Source: Streptomyces sp. GESEQ-35 (GTDB lineage Bacteria; Actinomycetota; Actinomycetes; Streptomycetales; Streptomycetaceae). Taken from it: 64,000 bases of DNA. Shown piece by piece: positions 34,291 through 44,801 of this stretch. The notes under the pieces were generated by a model, which did not search any database, was not told where the DNA came from, and saw only the letters and a program-made list of their open reading frames with translations. The translations under genes and the position numbers were made by a program. Numbering within the stretch: position 1 is the stretch's first letter; the number at the start of each line of letters is the position of its first letter. The stretch is taken from positions 62,001 through 126,000 of the forward strand of contig NZ_JAFFSX010000011.1 of assembly GCF_017948485.1 (NCBI RefSeq), given 5' to 3'.

Positions 34291-35658
34291 TCAGCACTCG
34301 ATGATGTTCACCGCCAGCCCGCCCCGCGCCGTCTCCTTGTACTTCACGCTCATGTCCGCGCCCGTGTCCTTCATGGTCTTGATGACCTTGTCGAGGGACA
34401 CCTTGTGCGAGCCGTCGCCGCGCATGGCCATGCGGGCCGCGGTGACGGCCTTCACGGCGGCCATGCCGTTGCGCTCGATGCACGGGATCTGGACCAGGCC
34501 GCCGACCGGGTCGCAGGTGAGGCCGAGGTTGTGTTCCATGCCGATCTCGGCGGCGTTCTCGACCTGCTCCGGGGAGCAGCCGAGCACCTCCGCGAGTGCG
34601 CCCGCGGCCATCGAGCAGGCCGAGCCGACCTCGCCCTGGCAGCCGACCTCGGCGCCGGAGATGGAGGCGTTCTCCTTGAAGAGCATGCCGATCGCGCCGG
34701 CGGCCAGCAGGAAGCGGACCACCCCGTCCTCGTCGGCGCCGGGCACGAAGTTGATGTAGTAGTGCAGGACCGCGGGGATGATGCCCGCCGCGCCGTTCGT
34801 CGGGGCGGTGACCACTCGGCCGCCGGCCGCGTTCTCCTCGTTCACCGCCATCGCGTAGAGCGTGATCCACTCCATCGCGTGCGCCAACGGGTCGCCCTCC
34901 GCGCGGAGTTGGCGTGCGGTGACGGCGGCCCGGCGGCGTACCTTCAGGCCACCGGGCAGGATGCCCTCCCGTGACATCCCCCGGGACACGCATGCCTGCA
35001 TCACCCGCCAGATCTCCAGCAGGCCCTCGCGGATCTCCTCCTCGGTCCGCCAGGCCCGCTCGTTCTCCAGCATCAGGGACGAGATCGACAGGCCGGTCTC
35101 CTTCGTCAGGCGCAGCAGCTCGTCGCCCGTGCGGAAGGGGTACTTGAGGACCGCGTCGTCGAGTTTGATGCGGTCGGCGCCCACCGCGTCCTCGTCGACG
35201 ACGAAGCCGCCGCCCACGGAGTAGTAGGTCTTCGAGAGGAGTTCGGTGCCGGAGGCGTCGTGCGCCCAGAGGGTCATGCCGTTCGCGTGGTACGGCAGTG
35301 CCTTACGGCGGTGCAGGACCAGGTCCTTGTCGAAGTCGAAGGCGATCTCCCGCTCGTCGAGCAGCCGGAGCCGGCCCGCCGACCTGATGTCCTCCACCCG
35401 CTGGTCGGCACCCTCCACGTCCACCGTCCGCGGCGACGCGCCCTCCAGCCCGAGCAGGACCGCCTTGGGGGTGCCGTGGCCGTGTCCGGTCGCGCCCAGG
35501 GAGCCGTACAGCTCGGCCCGTACGGACGCGGCGGAGTCCAGGAGACCTTCGCCCCGCAGCCGGCGGGCGAACATGCGGGCCGCGCGCATCGGGCCCACGG
35601 TGTGGGAGCTGGACGGGCCTATGCCGATCGAGAACAGGTCGAAGACCGAGATGGCCAC
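34291..35658 (-). CDS. sdaA: L-serine ammonia-lyase (single chain)
   Basis: This 455-aa enzyme deaminates serine to pyruvate. The N-terminal beta domain starts ISVFDLFSIGIGPSSSHTVG. The alpha domain holds the iron-sulfur cluster cysteines in GCQGEVGSACSMAAG, GLTCDPVGG and near the end (NIIEC). GTG 35658 follows GAGGAG. It is the last gene of the glycine-responsive set: glycine is cleaved by GcvT/H, combined to serine by GlyA, and excess serine removed here. A strong hairpin separates it from glyA and may reduce its expression. Confidence 0.95.
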   Translation of the reverse strand: MAISVFDLFSIGIGPSSSHTVGPMRAARMFARRLRGEGLLDSAASVRAELYGSLGATGHGHGTPKAVLLGLEGASPRTVDVEGADQRVEDIRSAGRLRLLDEREIAFDFDKDLVLHRRKALPYHANGMTLWAHDASGTELLSKTYYSVGGGFVVDEDAVGADRIKLDDAVLKYPFRTGDELLRLTKETGLSISSLMLENERAWRTEEEIREGLLEIWRVMQACVSRGMSREGILPGGLKVRRRAAVTARQLRAEGDPLAHAMEWITLYAMAVNEENAAGGRVVTAPTNGAAGIIPAVLHYYINFVPGADEDGVVRFLLAAGAIGMLFKENASISGAEVGCQGEVGSACSMAAGALAEVLGCSPEQVENAAEIGMEHNLGLTCDPVGGLVQIPCIERNGMAAVKAVTAARMAMRGDGSHKVSLDKVIKTMKDTGADMSVKYKETARGGLAVNIIEC

Positions 35659-35680
35659 GGTGACTCCTCAAAGCGGGGGT

Positions 35681-35736
35681 GGTGGGGCACCCGGCTCCCG
35701 GTACCGGCAGTCGGGGCCGGGCGCGGGTGCCCCACC
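35681..35736. terminator. Strong intra-operon hairpin between glyA and sdaA
   Basis: GGTGGGGCACCC (35681-35692) pairs perfectly with GGGTGCCCCACC (35725-35736), a 12-bp stem with further GC pairing in the 32-nt loop. No T-run follows. It may be a partial terminator or an mRNA-stabilising end for glyA. Confidence 0.6.
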
Positions 35737-35743
35737 AAGGGGC

Positions 35744-37006
<1,263 letters not shown>

Positions 37007-37019
37007 GCTCTGCGACTCC

Positions 37020-37397
37020 TCAGCCGGCGGAAAAGGCGGTGTACTCGTCGGCGGAGAGCAGGTCGGACGGCTCTTCCGCGACACGAACCTTGAACAGCCA
37101 ACCGCCTTCGAAGGGCGCGGAGTTCACCAGTGACGGGTCGTTCACCACGTCCTCGTTCGCCTCGGTGACCTCGCCGCTGACCGGGGAGTACAGGTCGCTG
37201 ACGGACTTGGTCGACTCCAGCTCGCCGCAGGTCTCGCCCGCGGTCACGGTGTCACCGACCGCCGGAAGGTCGACGAAGACGACATCGCCGAGCGCGTTGG
37301 CCGCATGCTCCGTGATGCCGACCGTCGCGACGCCGTCCTCGGCGGCCGACAGCCACTCGTGCTCCTTGCTGTAGCGCAGCTGCTGGGGGTTGCTCAT
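37020..37397 (-). CDS. gcvH: Glycine cleavage system H protein
   Basis: This 125-aa carrier has the lipoyl-lysine in GELESTKSVSDLYSPVSGEV. It shuttles the aminomethyl group between the P, T and L proteins. N-terminal YSKEHEWL and C-terminal GWLFKV are typical. It lies 99 bp after gcvT and 13 bp before glyA. gcvP and the lipoamide dehydrogenase gene are not in this window. Confidence 0.95.
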   Translation of the reverse strand: MSNPQQLRYSKEHEWLSAAEDGVATVGITEHAANALGDVVFVDLPAVGDTVTAGETCGELESTKSVSDLYSPVSGEVTEANEDVVNDPSLVNSAPFEGGWLFKVRVAEEPSDLLSADEYTAFSAG

Positions 37398-37496
37398 GAC
37401 CTGAATTCTCCTGTACGCGGGGGAGTGCTGGTGAATGGGGGACTACGGAAGAGGGGTGTGAGCAGGGCGAATGTGCCCGGCGTCACAACTCAGTGT

Positions 37497-38630
37497 CTAC
37501 TTCTGGCGCTTGTAGAACGGCAGCGCCACGACCTCGTACGGCTCGTGGCTGCCTCGGATGTCCACCGCGACCCCGGCGGTACCCGGCGCCGCATGCGCCG
37601 CGTCGACGTACGCCATCGCGATCGGCTTGCCCAGTGTGGGCGAGGGGGCGCCGGAGGTGACCTCGCCGATCACCTCGCCGCCGGCGACGACGGCGTACCC
37701 GGCGCGCGGGACGCGGCGGCCCTCGGCGACGAGCCCGACAAGGACGCGCGGCGGGTTCTCCTCAGCGCGGGAAGCGGCCTCCTGAAGCGCCGCGCGCCCC
37801 ACGAAGTCACCGTCCTTCTCGAACTTCACCACCCGGCCGAGCCCGGCGTCGAAGGGCGTCAGCGAGGTCGACAGCTCATGCCCGTACAGCGGCATGCCCG
37901 CCTCCAGACGCAGGGTGTCCCGGCAGGACAGGCCGCACGGGACCAGCCCCGCGCCCTCGCCCGCCTTGGTCAGCGCCTGCCACAGCTCGACCGCGTGCTC
38001 CGGCCGCACGAACAGCTCGAAGCCGTCCTCGCCGGTGTAGCCGGTGCGGGCGATGAGGGCCGGGACGCCGGCGACGGTGCCGGGCAGACCGGCGTAGTAC
38101 TTCAGGCCGTCGAGGTCGGCGTCGGTGAGTGAGGCGAGGATGCCGGGGGACTCGGGGCCCTGGACGGCGATGAGGGCGTAGGCGTCGCGGTCGTCGCGCA
38201 CCTCGGCGTCGTACCCCTCGGAACGCTCGATCAGGGCGTCCAGAACGATCTGTGCGTTACCGGCATTCGCCACGACCAGGTATTCAGAAGAAGCGGCCTC
38301 GGTCTCGGCCAGCCGGTAGACGATCAGGTCGTCGAGGATGCCGCCGTCCTCGCGGCAGATCATGGTGTAGCGGGCGCGGCCGGCCTTGACCCCGCCGATG
38401 TTGCCGACGAGCGCGTGGTCCAGCAGGGCGGCGGCCTGGGGGCCGGTCACCGCGATCTCGCCCATGTGCGAGAGGTCGAAGAGCCCGGCCCGGGTGCGCA
38501 CGGCGAGGTGTTCCTCGCGCTCGGAGCCGTACCGCAACGGCATGTCCCAGCCGGCGAAGTCGGTCATCGTCGCGCCGAGGAGACGATGCAGGGCATCGAG
38601 CGCGGTAAGACGGAGGGGGCTACTGCTCAT
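37497..38630 (-). CDS. gcvT: Glycine cleavage system T protein (aminomethyltransferase)
   Basis: This 377-aa enzyme transfers the methylene group from the H protein to THF. Motifs include FAGWDMPLRYGSEREEH, FDLSHMGEIAVTGP, GYTGEDGFE and the C-terminal GxVTSG and FYKR region. Start ATG 38630 comes 9 bases after GGGAG; the longer frame runs into the riboswitch. It is the first gene behind the tandem glycine aptamers, so it is the most directly controlled. Confidence 0.95.
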   Translation of the reverse strand: MSSSPLRLTALDALHRLLGATMTDFAGWDMPLRYGSEREEHLAVRTRAGLFDLSHMGEIAVTGPQAAALLDHALVGNIGGVKAGRARYTMICREDGGILDDLIVYRLAETEAASSEYLVVANAGNAQIVLDALIERSEGYDAEVRDDRDAYALIAVQGPESPGILASLTDADLDGLKYYAGLPGTVAGVPALIARTGYTGEDGFELFVRPEHAVELWQALTKAGEGAGLVPCGLSCRDTLRLEAGMPLYGHELSTSLTPFDAGLGRVVKFEKDGDFVGRAALQEAASRAEENPPRVLVGLVAEGRRVPRAGYAVVAGGEVIGEVTSGAPSPTLGKPIAMAYVDAAHAAPGTAGVAVDIRGSHEPYEVVALPFYKRQK

Positions 38631-38669
38631 CGGTTCTGCTCCCAGGGCATGACAGGCGAGGTCGTTCCT

Positions 38670-38877
38670 CCCCATCTGTCATCGGAACCTGAGAGGTTCG
38701 TCACGACCACACGTAGTGATGGTCACGACTTGCACCTTGGGTGGAGCCACTGCGACAGCGGCCCGCTTTTCAGATGTGCCTCGCCCGCGCGGTAACGGGG
38801 CCTGAGAGATTCAAGGGAGGGACTTGCTCCTTCGGCGCCCCGACAGCAGTGCTGCCAGGGACTCTCCCGCGCGGATT
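38670..38877 (-). promoter_or_regulatory. Tandem glycine riboswitch
   Basis: Read on the minus strand, the first aptamer (about 38877-38785) shows CGGGAGAGTCCCTGGCAG, CGCCGAAGGAGCAA and CTCTCAGGCCCCGTTACC. The second (about 38784-38670) shows GGTGCAAGTC and AACCTCTCAGGTTCC before GACAGATGGGGAGG. The GGAGAG, GCGCCGAAGGAGCAA and CTCTCAGG pieces are the conserved core of glycine aptamer I, and the linker is short as usual. It ends about 40 nt before the gcvT start and should turn the gcv operon on with glycine. Confidence 0.93.
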
Positions 38878-39111
38878 CAAGCGGCCGGTATGCAGTTGGC
38901 GCGCACATCATTGCACGCATCGGTCCGCTCCGGCAGGGGTACCTTTCAGGGCCGACCACCCACAGCGACCGCACAGGGTTCACAGACCGGCACAGCGGCC
39001 TGTAGCAGGCTTGTTGCGGGAAGCGGACGGAAATGGGAGACGCCGCGTATTACCTTCTCTTTACACTCGACGGGGATGGGAACTCCCGACCCCATGGGGA
39101 GGACGATCACG

Positions 39112-39780
39112 GTGAACAGGATCACGGCGTACGCCACCAGCTCGGCCCTCGCGCTGCCCGAGCAGCACTCGGCCCCGGCCAGGGAGGCCTGCGGCCCGCA
39201 CTCGGCGCCCGTCGTCCGGGACCTGCGCGACCGCGCCGGCCGCAGCCCGCACGCACTGCTCTTCGGTCCCAGGGACCTCGTCGTGATCACCGGCCTGCCC
39301 GGAAGCGGAAAGTCCACGCTGATGCAGCGCGCGGTGAAGGCCGTCCGGATCGACTCCCAGGACACCCGCGACCGCTGGGACGCGCGCGTGTCCCGCTTCC
39401 TGCCGTACGGGTTCTACCGCCCCCTGGTCCGGCTCGCGCACTACACCGGACTGCGCCGCGCCCTGCGCACCGGCAAGGGAGTCGTCGTGCACGACTGCGG
39501 TACGCAGTCCTGGGTGCGCCGCTGGCTGTCCCGCGAGGCCCGTCGCCGGGGCGGCACACTGCATCTGCTGCTGCTCGACGTCGCGCCCGGCACCGCCCTG
39601 GAGGGTCAGCGCGAGCGCGGCCGCGGCGTCTCGCGCTACGCCTTCCTGCGCCACCGCTCGGCGGCCGCCCGGCTGGTGCGCTCCGTCGAGCGCGGCGATC
39701 TGCCCGACGGCTGCGGCTCGGCGGTGCTGCTCGACCGTGACGCGGCGGACGTGCTGCGCCGGATCGGCTTCACGGGCTGA
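39112..39780 (+). CDS. P-loop NTPase/kinase-like protein
   Basis: This 222-aa protein has Walker A VITGLPGSGKSTLM near residue 63, a kinase-like Asp in RIDSQDTRDRWD, and a lid-like Arg-rich region (LSREARRRGGTLHLLLLDV, EGQRERGRGVSRYAFLRHR). It belongs to the AAA_33/zeta-toxin-like small kinase group. The substrate is unknown. GTG 39112 is chosen because GGGGAGG lies nine bases upstream. It is divergent from the glycine riboswitch operon and 62 bp before an SseB-like gene. Confidence 0.82.
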   Translation: MNRITAYATSSALALPEQHSAPAREACGPHSAPVVRDLRDRAGRSPHALLFGPRDLVVITGLPGSGKSTLMQRAVKAVRIDSQDTRDRWDARVSRFLPYGFYRPLVRLAHYTGLRRALRTGKGVVVHDCGTQSWVRRWLSREARRRGGTLHLLLLDVAPGTALEGQRERGRGVSRYAFLRHRSAAARLVRSVERGDLPDGCGSAVLLDRDAADVLRRIGFTG

Positions 39781-39842
39781 CCTCGGTGCCGCACCCGCTA
39801 GCCTTTGAGCCACGGCAGTGATCTCGGCAGGCGGTTAGGCAG

Positions 39843-40625
39843 ATGGACTTCCCAGGGAACTTCCCGGACTTCCCGGCACAGGCACACCCCCACCCGCACG
39901 GCGGCTGGCCCGGCAACGAGCTGGAGGAGGTGCTCTCCGCCTCCCTCAACATCCCGTCGGCCGGCGGCCGACTCATCGAGGTCCTCGGCCGCAGCTTCGT
40001 CTGGGTCCCGCTCCCGAGCGGCGGCGGCCCGGGCAGCGTCCCGCTCGACCTGCCCACGCTGGAGCTCGACGGCCAGGCCTACGTCCCGGTGTTCAGCTCC
40101 GAGGAACAGTTCCGCCAGGTCGCCGGCTCCCACATGTCGTACACGATCGCCCCGGCCGTGGAGTTCGCCCGCGGCCTGCCCCCGCAGGTCGGCATCGCCG
40201 TGAACCCGGACGGCGTGGTCGGCGTACCGCTCCCGCCGCCCGCGGTCGCCGAACTCTGCCGGGTGGGCCGCACCCCCCTGGACGGCACCACGACCGGCGG
40301 CCGGGTCAAGCTCTACGAACCCGACTGGCAGGAAGACCCGGTCGACTTCCTCACCGCGGCCTCGGCCGAGTTCGAGCACATCGGCGTGGTGACGACGGCC
40401 CGCCGCTGCCTGGCGGCGATCGAGACGGCGGATCCCGTGATGTTCATCGGCGTCGAACTCTCCCAGTGGGAGGGCGACATCAGGGCCCTCCCACTGGACG
40501 CACTGGGCCGGGCCCTGGCCAAGGTCCCCGTGAAGTGGCCGGTAAACCTGGTTCTCCTGGACGTAACACAAGACCCGGTGGCCGAGTGGATGCGCAACAG
40601 GGCCCGCCCTTTCTACCAACGGTGA
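39843..40625 (+). CDS. SseB-family protein (enhanced serine sensitivity)
   Basis: This 260-aa soluble protein has the SseB N-terminal domain (ELEEVLSASLNIPSAGGRLIEVL, then YVPVFSSEEQFRQV) and a C-terminal SseB domain (about 150-255, ending with VAEWMRNRARPFYQR). In enteric bacteria SseB affects sensitivity to serine; the biochemical role is unknown. Its position across from sdaA/glyA supports a link with serine metabolism, but this is contextual. A second family member follows after a dispersed repeat. Confidence 0.8.
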   Translation: MDFPGNFPDFPAQAHPHPHGGWPGNELEEVLSASLNIPSAGGRLIEVLGRSFVWVPLPSGGGPGSVPLDLPTLELDGQAYVPVFSSEEQFRQVAGSHMSYTIAPAVEFARGLPPQVGIAVNPDGVVGVPLPPPAVAELCRVGRTPLDGTTTGGRVKLYEPDWQEDPVDFLTAASAEFEHIGVVTTARRCLAAIETADPVMFIGVELSQWEGDIRALPLDALGRALAKVPVKWPVNLVLLDVTQDPVAEWMRNRARPFYQR

Positions 40626-40638
40626 CGGCACCCACCCA

Positions 40639-40680
40639 GGGGCGCGGGGAACTGCGCGACAAGCCACATAGAACCCGCAC
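40639..40680. repeat. Dispersed GC-rich intergenic repeat, copy 2
   Basis: This shares 38 of 42 bases with 13339-13380 (GGGGCGCGGGGAACTGCGCG, then ACCCGCAC). It lies between the two SseB-like genes and lacks the left hairpin arm of copy 1. Confidence 0.8.
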
Positions 40681-40765
40681 CCGCCGACGGGCACCAGGTC
40701 CCGAGCTCTTGGGCGCTTAAGGTGGTTTCATATCCGGGCAACCTCAAGTGAAGGGGCGGTACAAG

Positions 40766-41560
40766 GTGAGCGCCAGCGGCATCGCGGCCGGCCAGGTCGA
40801 GCACATGCTGCGCCAGGTGACGCCCGGGCGCTACGACGCCTACGAGGCACTGCTGCGCGCCCTCGCAACCCCGTCCGCCGGCCAGGTCTGGATGCTCCTG
40901 TGGCACGGCCAGGCCGGCTCGCCGGACGCGCAGTACGGAAACATGGAGGTCGACGGCCACGGCTACGCCCCCTGTGTCACCTCCGCGCAGGAGCTCTCGG
41001 CCAGCGGCTGGAACCGCTCCTACGAGGTCGTCGACGGAGTCGACGTCGCCCGCACGCTCTACCCCGACCAGTTCGGCCTCTGGCTGAACCCGCACGCCCC
41101 CGGCGGCGGTGTCGGCATCCCCTGGCTCGACCTGCGCCGTATCGCCACCGGCCTGGAGCGCCAGCCCGCAGGGCCCCTGCGGCTGTCGGAGCCGGGGATC
41201 GAGATCCCGCAGTTCTACGCCCTGCTCGCGCAGAACGCCCACCGCACCCCGGCCGTCCGCACCTTGCGCCGCGCCTGGGTGCAGCCGGCGCTCGGAGCGC
41301 CGTACCTCGCCGTCGGTCTCGATGTGTACGACACCAGCCCGGTCGCCGTGGACTCGGTACGGGCGATGATGCAGCAGTCCATCGGCGCGGTGCCGGACGG
41401 TCTGCCGGTGTCGACGGTCGCCATGTCCGACGAGTACGACCCGGTCGCGATGTGGATGCGGGCCCAGGCCCGCCCCTTCTACGACCGCGAGGCCCACGCG
41501 GCCCCGGCCCAGGCCCCCGCGCTCGGATACGGATACCCGCCGGCGCACGGCGGATACTGA
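40766..41560 (+). CDS. Second SseB-family protein
   Basis: This 264-aa protein is related to its neighbour. It has an N-terminal region with VEHMLRQVTPGRYDAYEALL, a central FGLWLNPHAPGGGVGIPWLDL, and a C-terminal domain ending DPVAMWMRAQARPFYDR, which repeats the neighbour's AEWMRNRARPFYQR. A Pro/Gly/Tyr-rich tail (GYGYPPAHGGY) is extra. GTG 40766 is chosen because AAGGGG lies nine bases before; GTG 40748 has none. The pair looks like an old duplication with divided function. Confidence 0.78.
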   Translation: MSASGIAAGQVEHMLRQVTPGRYDAYEALLRALATPSAGQVWMLLWHGQAGSPDAQYGNMEVDGHGYAPCVTSAQELSASGWNRSYEVVDGVDVARTLYPDQFGLWLNPHAPGGGVGIPWLDLRRIATGLERQPAGPLRLSEPGIEIPQFYALLAQNAHRTPAVRTLRRAWVQPALGAPYLAVGLDVYDTSPVAVDSVRAMMQQSIGAVPDGLPVSTVAMSDEYDPVAMWMRAQARPFYDREAHAAPAQAPALGYGYPPAHGGY

Positions 41561-41669
41561 GACGCGGCCCGCACCCTCCGTCGCAGCGGTGGAGCCCCTT
41601 CTGCGCGCGTAGACCGCGGCGGAAAGCCCTGACCTGCTCCGGATGCACCGACTTGTCCTCGTCCGGCCG

Positions 41670-41694
41670 CCGTTACCCACTGTCCGGATAACGG
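41670..41694. promoter_or_regulatory. Inverted repeat in the intergenic region before the peptide transporter
   Basis: CCGTTA (41670-41675) and TAACGG (41689-41694) flank 13 bp. The 313-bp gap 41561-41873 also holds GTTACG and GGTAACGCG motifs and the AT-richer stretch 41700-41770, so it probably contains the promoter of the ABC operon. I see no gene in this gap. Confidence 0.35.
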
Positions 41695-41873
41695 AACCCT
41701 CGACGCAGCATCACGGTTACGCATCCTTTCACCGTCAAGTCTGGTAACGCGTCGCCAAAGCGTTGAAGACTCCCCCACCAGGGGTGTTCGAACCCCCAGT
41801 ACTACGGACTGATCACGCCGCCACAGCGGCAAGTGCGGGCCGGTCACCGCCGGTTGAGAGGGGTCCCTGCCAG

Positions 41874-42881
41874 ATGACGGCACCATTGCACGAGCCGACC
41901 GCCGAGGCGGCCCCCAGCGCGGCCGAGGAGGCGGCGGTTGCAGGCACCGACGCGAAGGCCGTACAGGGTCGTTCCCTGGGCCGGATCGCCTGGGAGCGCC
42001 TGAAGCGGGACAAGCTCGCTCTGACCGGCGGCGTCGTGGTGCTCCTCCTCGTGGTGGTCGCCCTGCTCGCGCCGGTCATCACCAGCCTGCTCGGGCAGGA
42101 TCCGGACGCGTATCACGAGGAGCTGATCGACCCGCTGTTCGGCACCCCCACGGGTTCGCTGGGCGGCATCAGCGGCGACCACCTGCTGGGCGTCGAGCCG
42201 GTCAACGGCCGCGACATCCTCGCCCGGATCCTCTACGGCGCCCGGATCTCGCTGCTGGTCGGCTTCCTGTCGGCCGTCGTCGCCGTGGTCCTGGGCACCG
42301 TTCTCGGCATCCTCGCCGGTTTCTTCGGCGGCTGGGTCGACTCCGTCATCAGCCGGGTGATGGACGGTCTGCTGGCCTTCCCGCAGCTGCTCTTCATCAT
42401 CGCGCTGGTCTCCGTCATGCCGAACGAGATGCTGGGCCTGACCGGGTCCAGCGTGCGTGTCTTCGTGATGATCCTGGTCATCGGCTTCTTCGGGTGGCCG
42501 TACATCGGACGTGTGGTGCGCGGCCAGACGCTCTCGTTGCGCGAGCGCGAGTACGTCGAGGCCGCCCGCTCCCTGGGCGCCGGGCGGCTGTACATCCTGT
42601 TCAAGGAGCTGCTGCCCAACCTCGTCGCGCCGATCGTCGTGTACACGACGATGATGATCCCCACCAACATCCTCACCGAGGCGGCACTCAGCTTCCTGGG
42701 CGTGGGCGTCAAGCCGCCCACGGCCTCCTGGGGGCAGATGCTTTCGAGCGCGATCGACTACTACGAATCGGACCCCATGTACATGGTGGTCCCCGGCGTG
42801 GCGATCTTCATCACTGTCCTCGCCTTCAACCTCTTCGGCGACGGCGTGCGTGACGCGCTGGACCCGAAGGGCTCCCGCTGA
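41874..42881 (+). CDS. Oligopeptide/dipeptide ABC importer permease (DppC/OppC)
   Basis: This 335-aa protein has the N-terminal OppC_N segment (RSLGRIAWERLKRDKLALTGG), six membrane helices and the cytoplasmic EAA loop EYVEAARSLGAGRLYILFKE with the conserved Gly. An extracytoplasmic loop contains LLGVEPVNGRDILARILYGA. ATG 41874 follows GAGAGGGG. It is unusual that the C-type permease precedes the binding protein; in enteric systems it follows DppB. First gene of the five-gene operon. Confidence 0.93.
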   Translation: MTAPLHEPTAEAAPSAAEEAAVAGTDAKAVQGRSLGRIAWERLKRDKLALTGGVVVLLLVVVALLAPVITSLLGQDPDAYHEELIDPLFGTPTGSLGGISGDHLLGVEPVNGRDILARILYGARISLLVGFLSAVVAVVLGTVLGILAGFFGGWVDSVISRVMDGLLAFPQLLFIIALVSVMPNEMLGLTGSSVRVFVMILVIGFFGWPYIGRVVRGQTLSLREREYVEAARSLGAGRLYILFKELLPNLVAPIVVYTTMMIPTNILTEAALSFLGVGVKPPTASWGQMLSSAIDYYESDPMYMVVPGVAIFITVLAFNLFGDGVRDALDPKGSR

Positions 42882-42950
42882 ACTGCCGTACCTAAAGCGT
42901 CCCGTGGCACTGACACGGGGTCTCTCATCAAAACCGGAGGATCCGAGATC

Positions 42951-44744
42951 GTGACTACCAAACGCACCTCAGGGCGGCGTAAGCAGGCATTTGCCGCTGT
43001 CGCCGCGGTCGCCGCGCTGCTGACCACGGCGGCGTGCGGCGGTGGCGACAGCGATGACGGGGGTTCGAAGAACGGCGCGGCCGGCTTCGACGCCGCCAAC
43101 AACAAGGTCGCCCAGGCCGACCTGGCGAAGAAGGGCGGCACGCTGAAGTTCGGTGGCGCCCAGGACGCCGACTCGTGGGACACCACGCGTGGCTACTACG
43201 GCTTCATGTGGAACTTCGCGCGCTACTACAGCCGCCAGCTCGTCACGGGCAAGACGGAGCCCGGCAAGGCCGGCGCCGAGCTCACTCCGGACCTCGCCAC
43301 CGACACCGGCAAGGTCTCGGACGACGGCAAGACCTACACGTTCACCCTGCGTGACGGCATCACCTGGGAGGACGGCAAGCCGATCACCTCGAAGGACGTC
43401 AAGTACGGCATCGAGCGGGTCTGGGCACAGGACGTGCTGTCCGGCGGTCCGGTCTACCTGAAGGACATGCTCGACCCCAAGGGCGAGTACAAGGGCCCGT
43501 ACAAGGACACCTCCAAGGACAAGCTGGGTCTGAAGGCGATCGAGACGCCGGACGACAAGACCATCGTCTTCAAGCTGCCGCAGGCCAACTCGGACTTCGC
43601 GGAGGTGCTGGCCCTGATCTCGGCGTCGCCGGTCCGTCAGGACAAGGACACCAAGTCGAAGTACGGCCTGAAGCCGTTCTCCTCCGGCCCGTACAAGTTC
43701 GAGTCGTACAGCCCGGGCAAGGACATCACGCTGGTCCGCAACACCAACTGGAAGCAGGCCTCGGACCCGATCCGCAAGGCGTACCCGGACAAGATCACTG
43801 TCCAGTTCTTCTCGGACGCCAACCAGCTGGACGAGCGCCTGCTCAACGGTGACCTGGACCTCGACATCAACCAGACCGGCATGTCGCCGCAGGGCCGCAC
43901 CACCGCCCTGAAGGAGCACAAGGCCAACCTGGACAACCCGGTCTCCGGCTACATCCGCTACGCGACCTTCCCGCAGAGCGTGAAGCCGTTCGACAACATC
44001 GAGTGCCGCAAGGCCGTGATCTACGGTGCCGACCACGTGTCGCTGCAGACCGCGCGCGGTGGCCCCATCGCCGGTGGTGACATCGGCACCAACATGCTGC
44101 CGCCGTCCGTCCCGGGCTCCGAGGGTCAGAAGTACGACCCGTACGAGATGGCGGGCGCCAACAAGAAGGGCAACGAGGCCAAGGCCAAGGAAGCGCTGAA
44201 GGCCTGCGGTCAGCCGAACGGCTTCAAGACCACCATCGCCGTCCGCAACAACAAGCCGGTCGAGGTGGCCACCGCCCAGTCCCTCCAGGCGTCGCTGAAG
44301 AAGATCGGCATCACCGCCGAGATCGACCAGTTCGACGGCTCGCAGACCTCCGGCATCATCGGCAGCCCCTCCAACGTGGTGAAGAAGGGCTACGGCATCA
44401 TCATCATGGGCTGGGGCCCGGACTTCCCGACCGTCCAGGGCTACGGCATGCCGCTGTGGGACAGCAAGTACATCCTGGAGAGCGGTAACAACAACTTCGC
44501 GCTGATCAAGGACAAGACGATCGACGGGCTGTTCGACGACTACGTCAGCGAGCTGGACGACGCGAAGAAGACCGAGATCTCCACGGAGATCAACCACAAG
44601 GTGATGGAGGGCGGTTACTACCTGCCCTTCGTCTACGAGAAGTTCATCAACTGGCGCTCCGACCGACTGGCGAACGTCTACACCACCGACGGCTTCAGCG
44701 GTATGTACGACTTCGTCAACCTCGGTCTGAAGTCCGCAAGCTGA
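42951..44744 (+). CDS. Peptide ABC importer substrate-binding lipoprotein
   Basis: This 597-aa SBP_bac_5 protein has a signal peptide with lipobox LLTTAACGGG. The mature part has the typical GTLKFGGAQDADSWDTTRGY, the YTFTLRDGITWEDGKPITS motif and the C-terminal FVYEKFINWRSDRLANVYT. It would capture oligopeptides or similar ligands at the outer membrane face and deliver them to the two permeases. GTG 42951 follows CCGGAGG. A 14-bp hairpin after it probably makes it the most abundant product of the operon. Related BldK systems import a developmental signal peptide, but identity to BldK is not claimed. Confidence 0.93.
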   Translation: MTTKRTSGRRKQAFAAVAAVAALLTTAACGGGDSDDGGSKNGAAGFDAANNKVAQADLAKKGGTLKFGGAQDADSWDTTRGYYGFMWNFARYYSRQLVTGKTEPGKAGAELTPDLATDTGKVSDDGKTYTFTLRDGITWEDGKPITSKDVKYGIERVWAQDVLSGGPVYLKDMLDPKGEYKGPYKDTSKDKLGLKAIETPDDKTIVFKLPQANSDFAEVLALISASPVRQDKDTKSKYGLKPFSSGPYKFESYSPGKDITLVRNTNWKQASDPIRKAYPDKITVQFFSDANQLDERLLNGDLDLDINQTGMSPQGRTTALKEHKANLDNPVSGYIRYATFPQSVKPFDNIECRKAVIYGADHVSLQTARGGPIAGGDIGTNMLPPSVPGSEGQKYDPYEMAGANKKGNEAKAKEALKACGQPNGFKTTIAVRNNKPVEVATAQSLQASLKKIGITAEIDQFDGSQTSGIIGSPSNVVKKGYGIIIMGWGPDFPTVQGYGMPLWDSKYILESGNNNFALIKDKTIDGLFDDYVSELDDAKKTEISTEINHKVMEGGYYLPFVYEKFINWRSDRLANVYTTDGFSGMYDFVNLGLKSAS

Positions 44745-44801
44745 CACCCGGCACACCCGCCATACGGCACGAAAGGCAGGTGAAGGCCGGCGCAGCGTGA
44801 T

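Noticed and set aside
33956..34993. 345-codon minus-strand frame overlapping the sdaA end
   Set aside because: It is a shadow of sdaA in another frame, fused to non-coding sequence, with Arg-rich meaningless translation.
41781..41797. tRNA T-arm-like sequence GGGGTGTTCGAACCCCC
   Set aside because: No acceptor, D or anticodon stem can be built around it, and no CCA-like end follows; it is a simple dyad.
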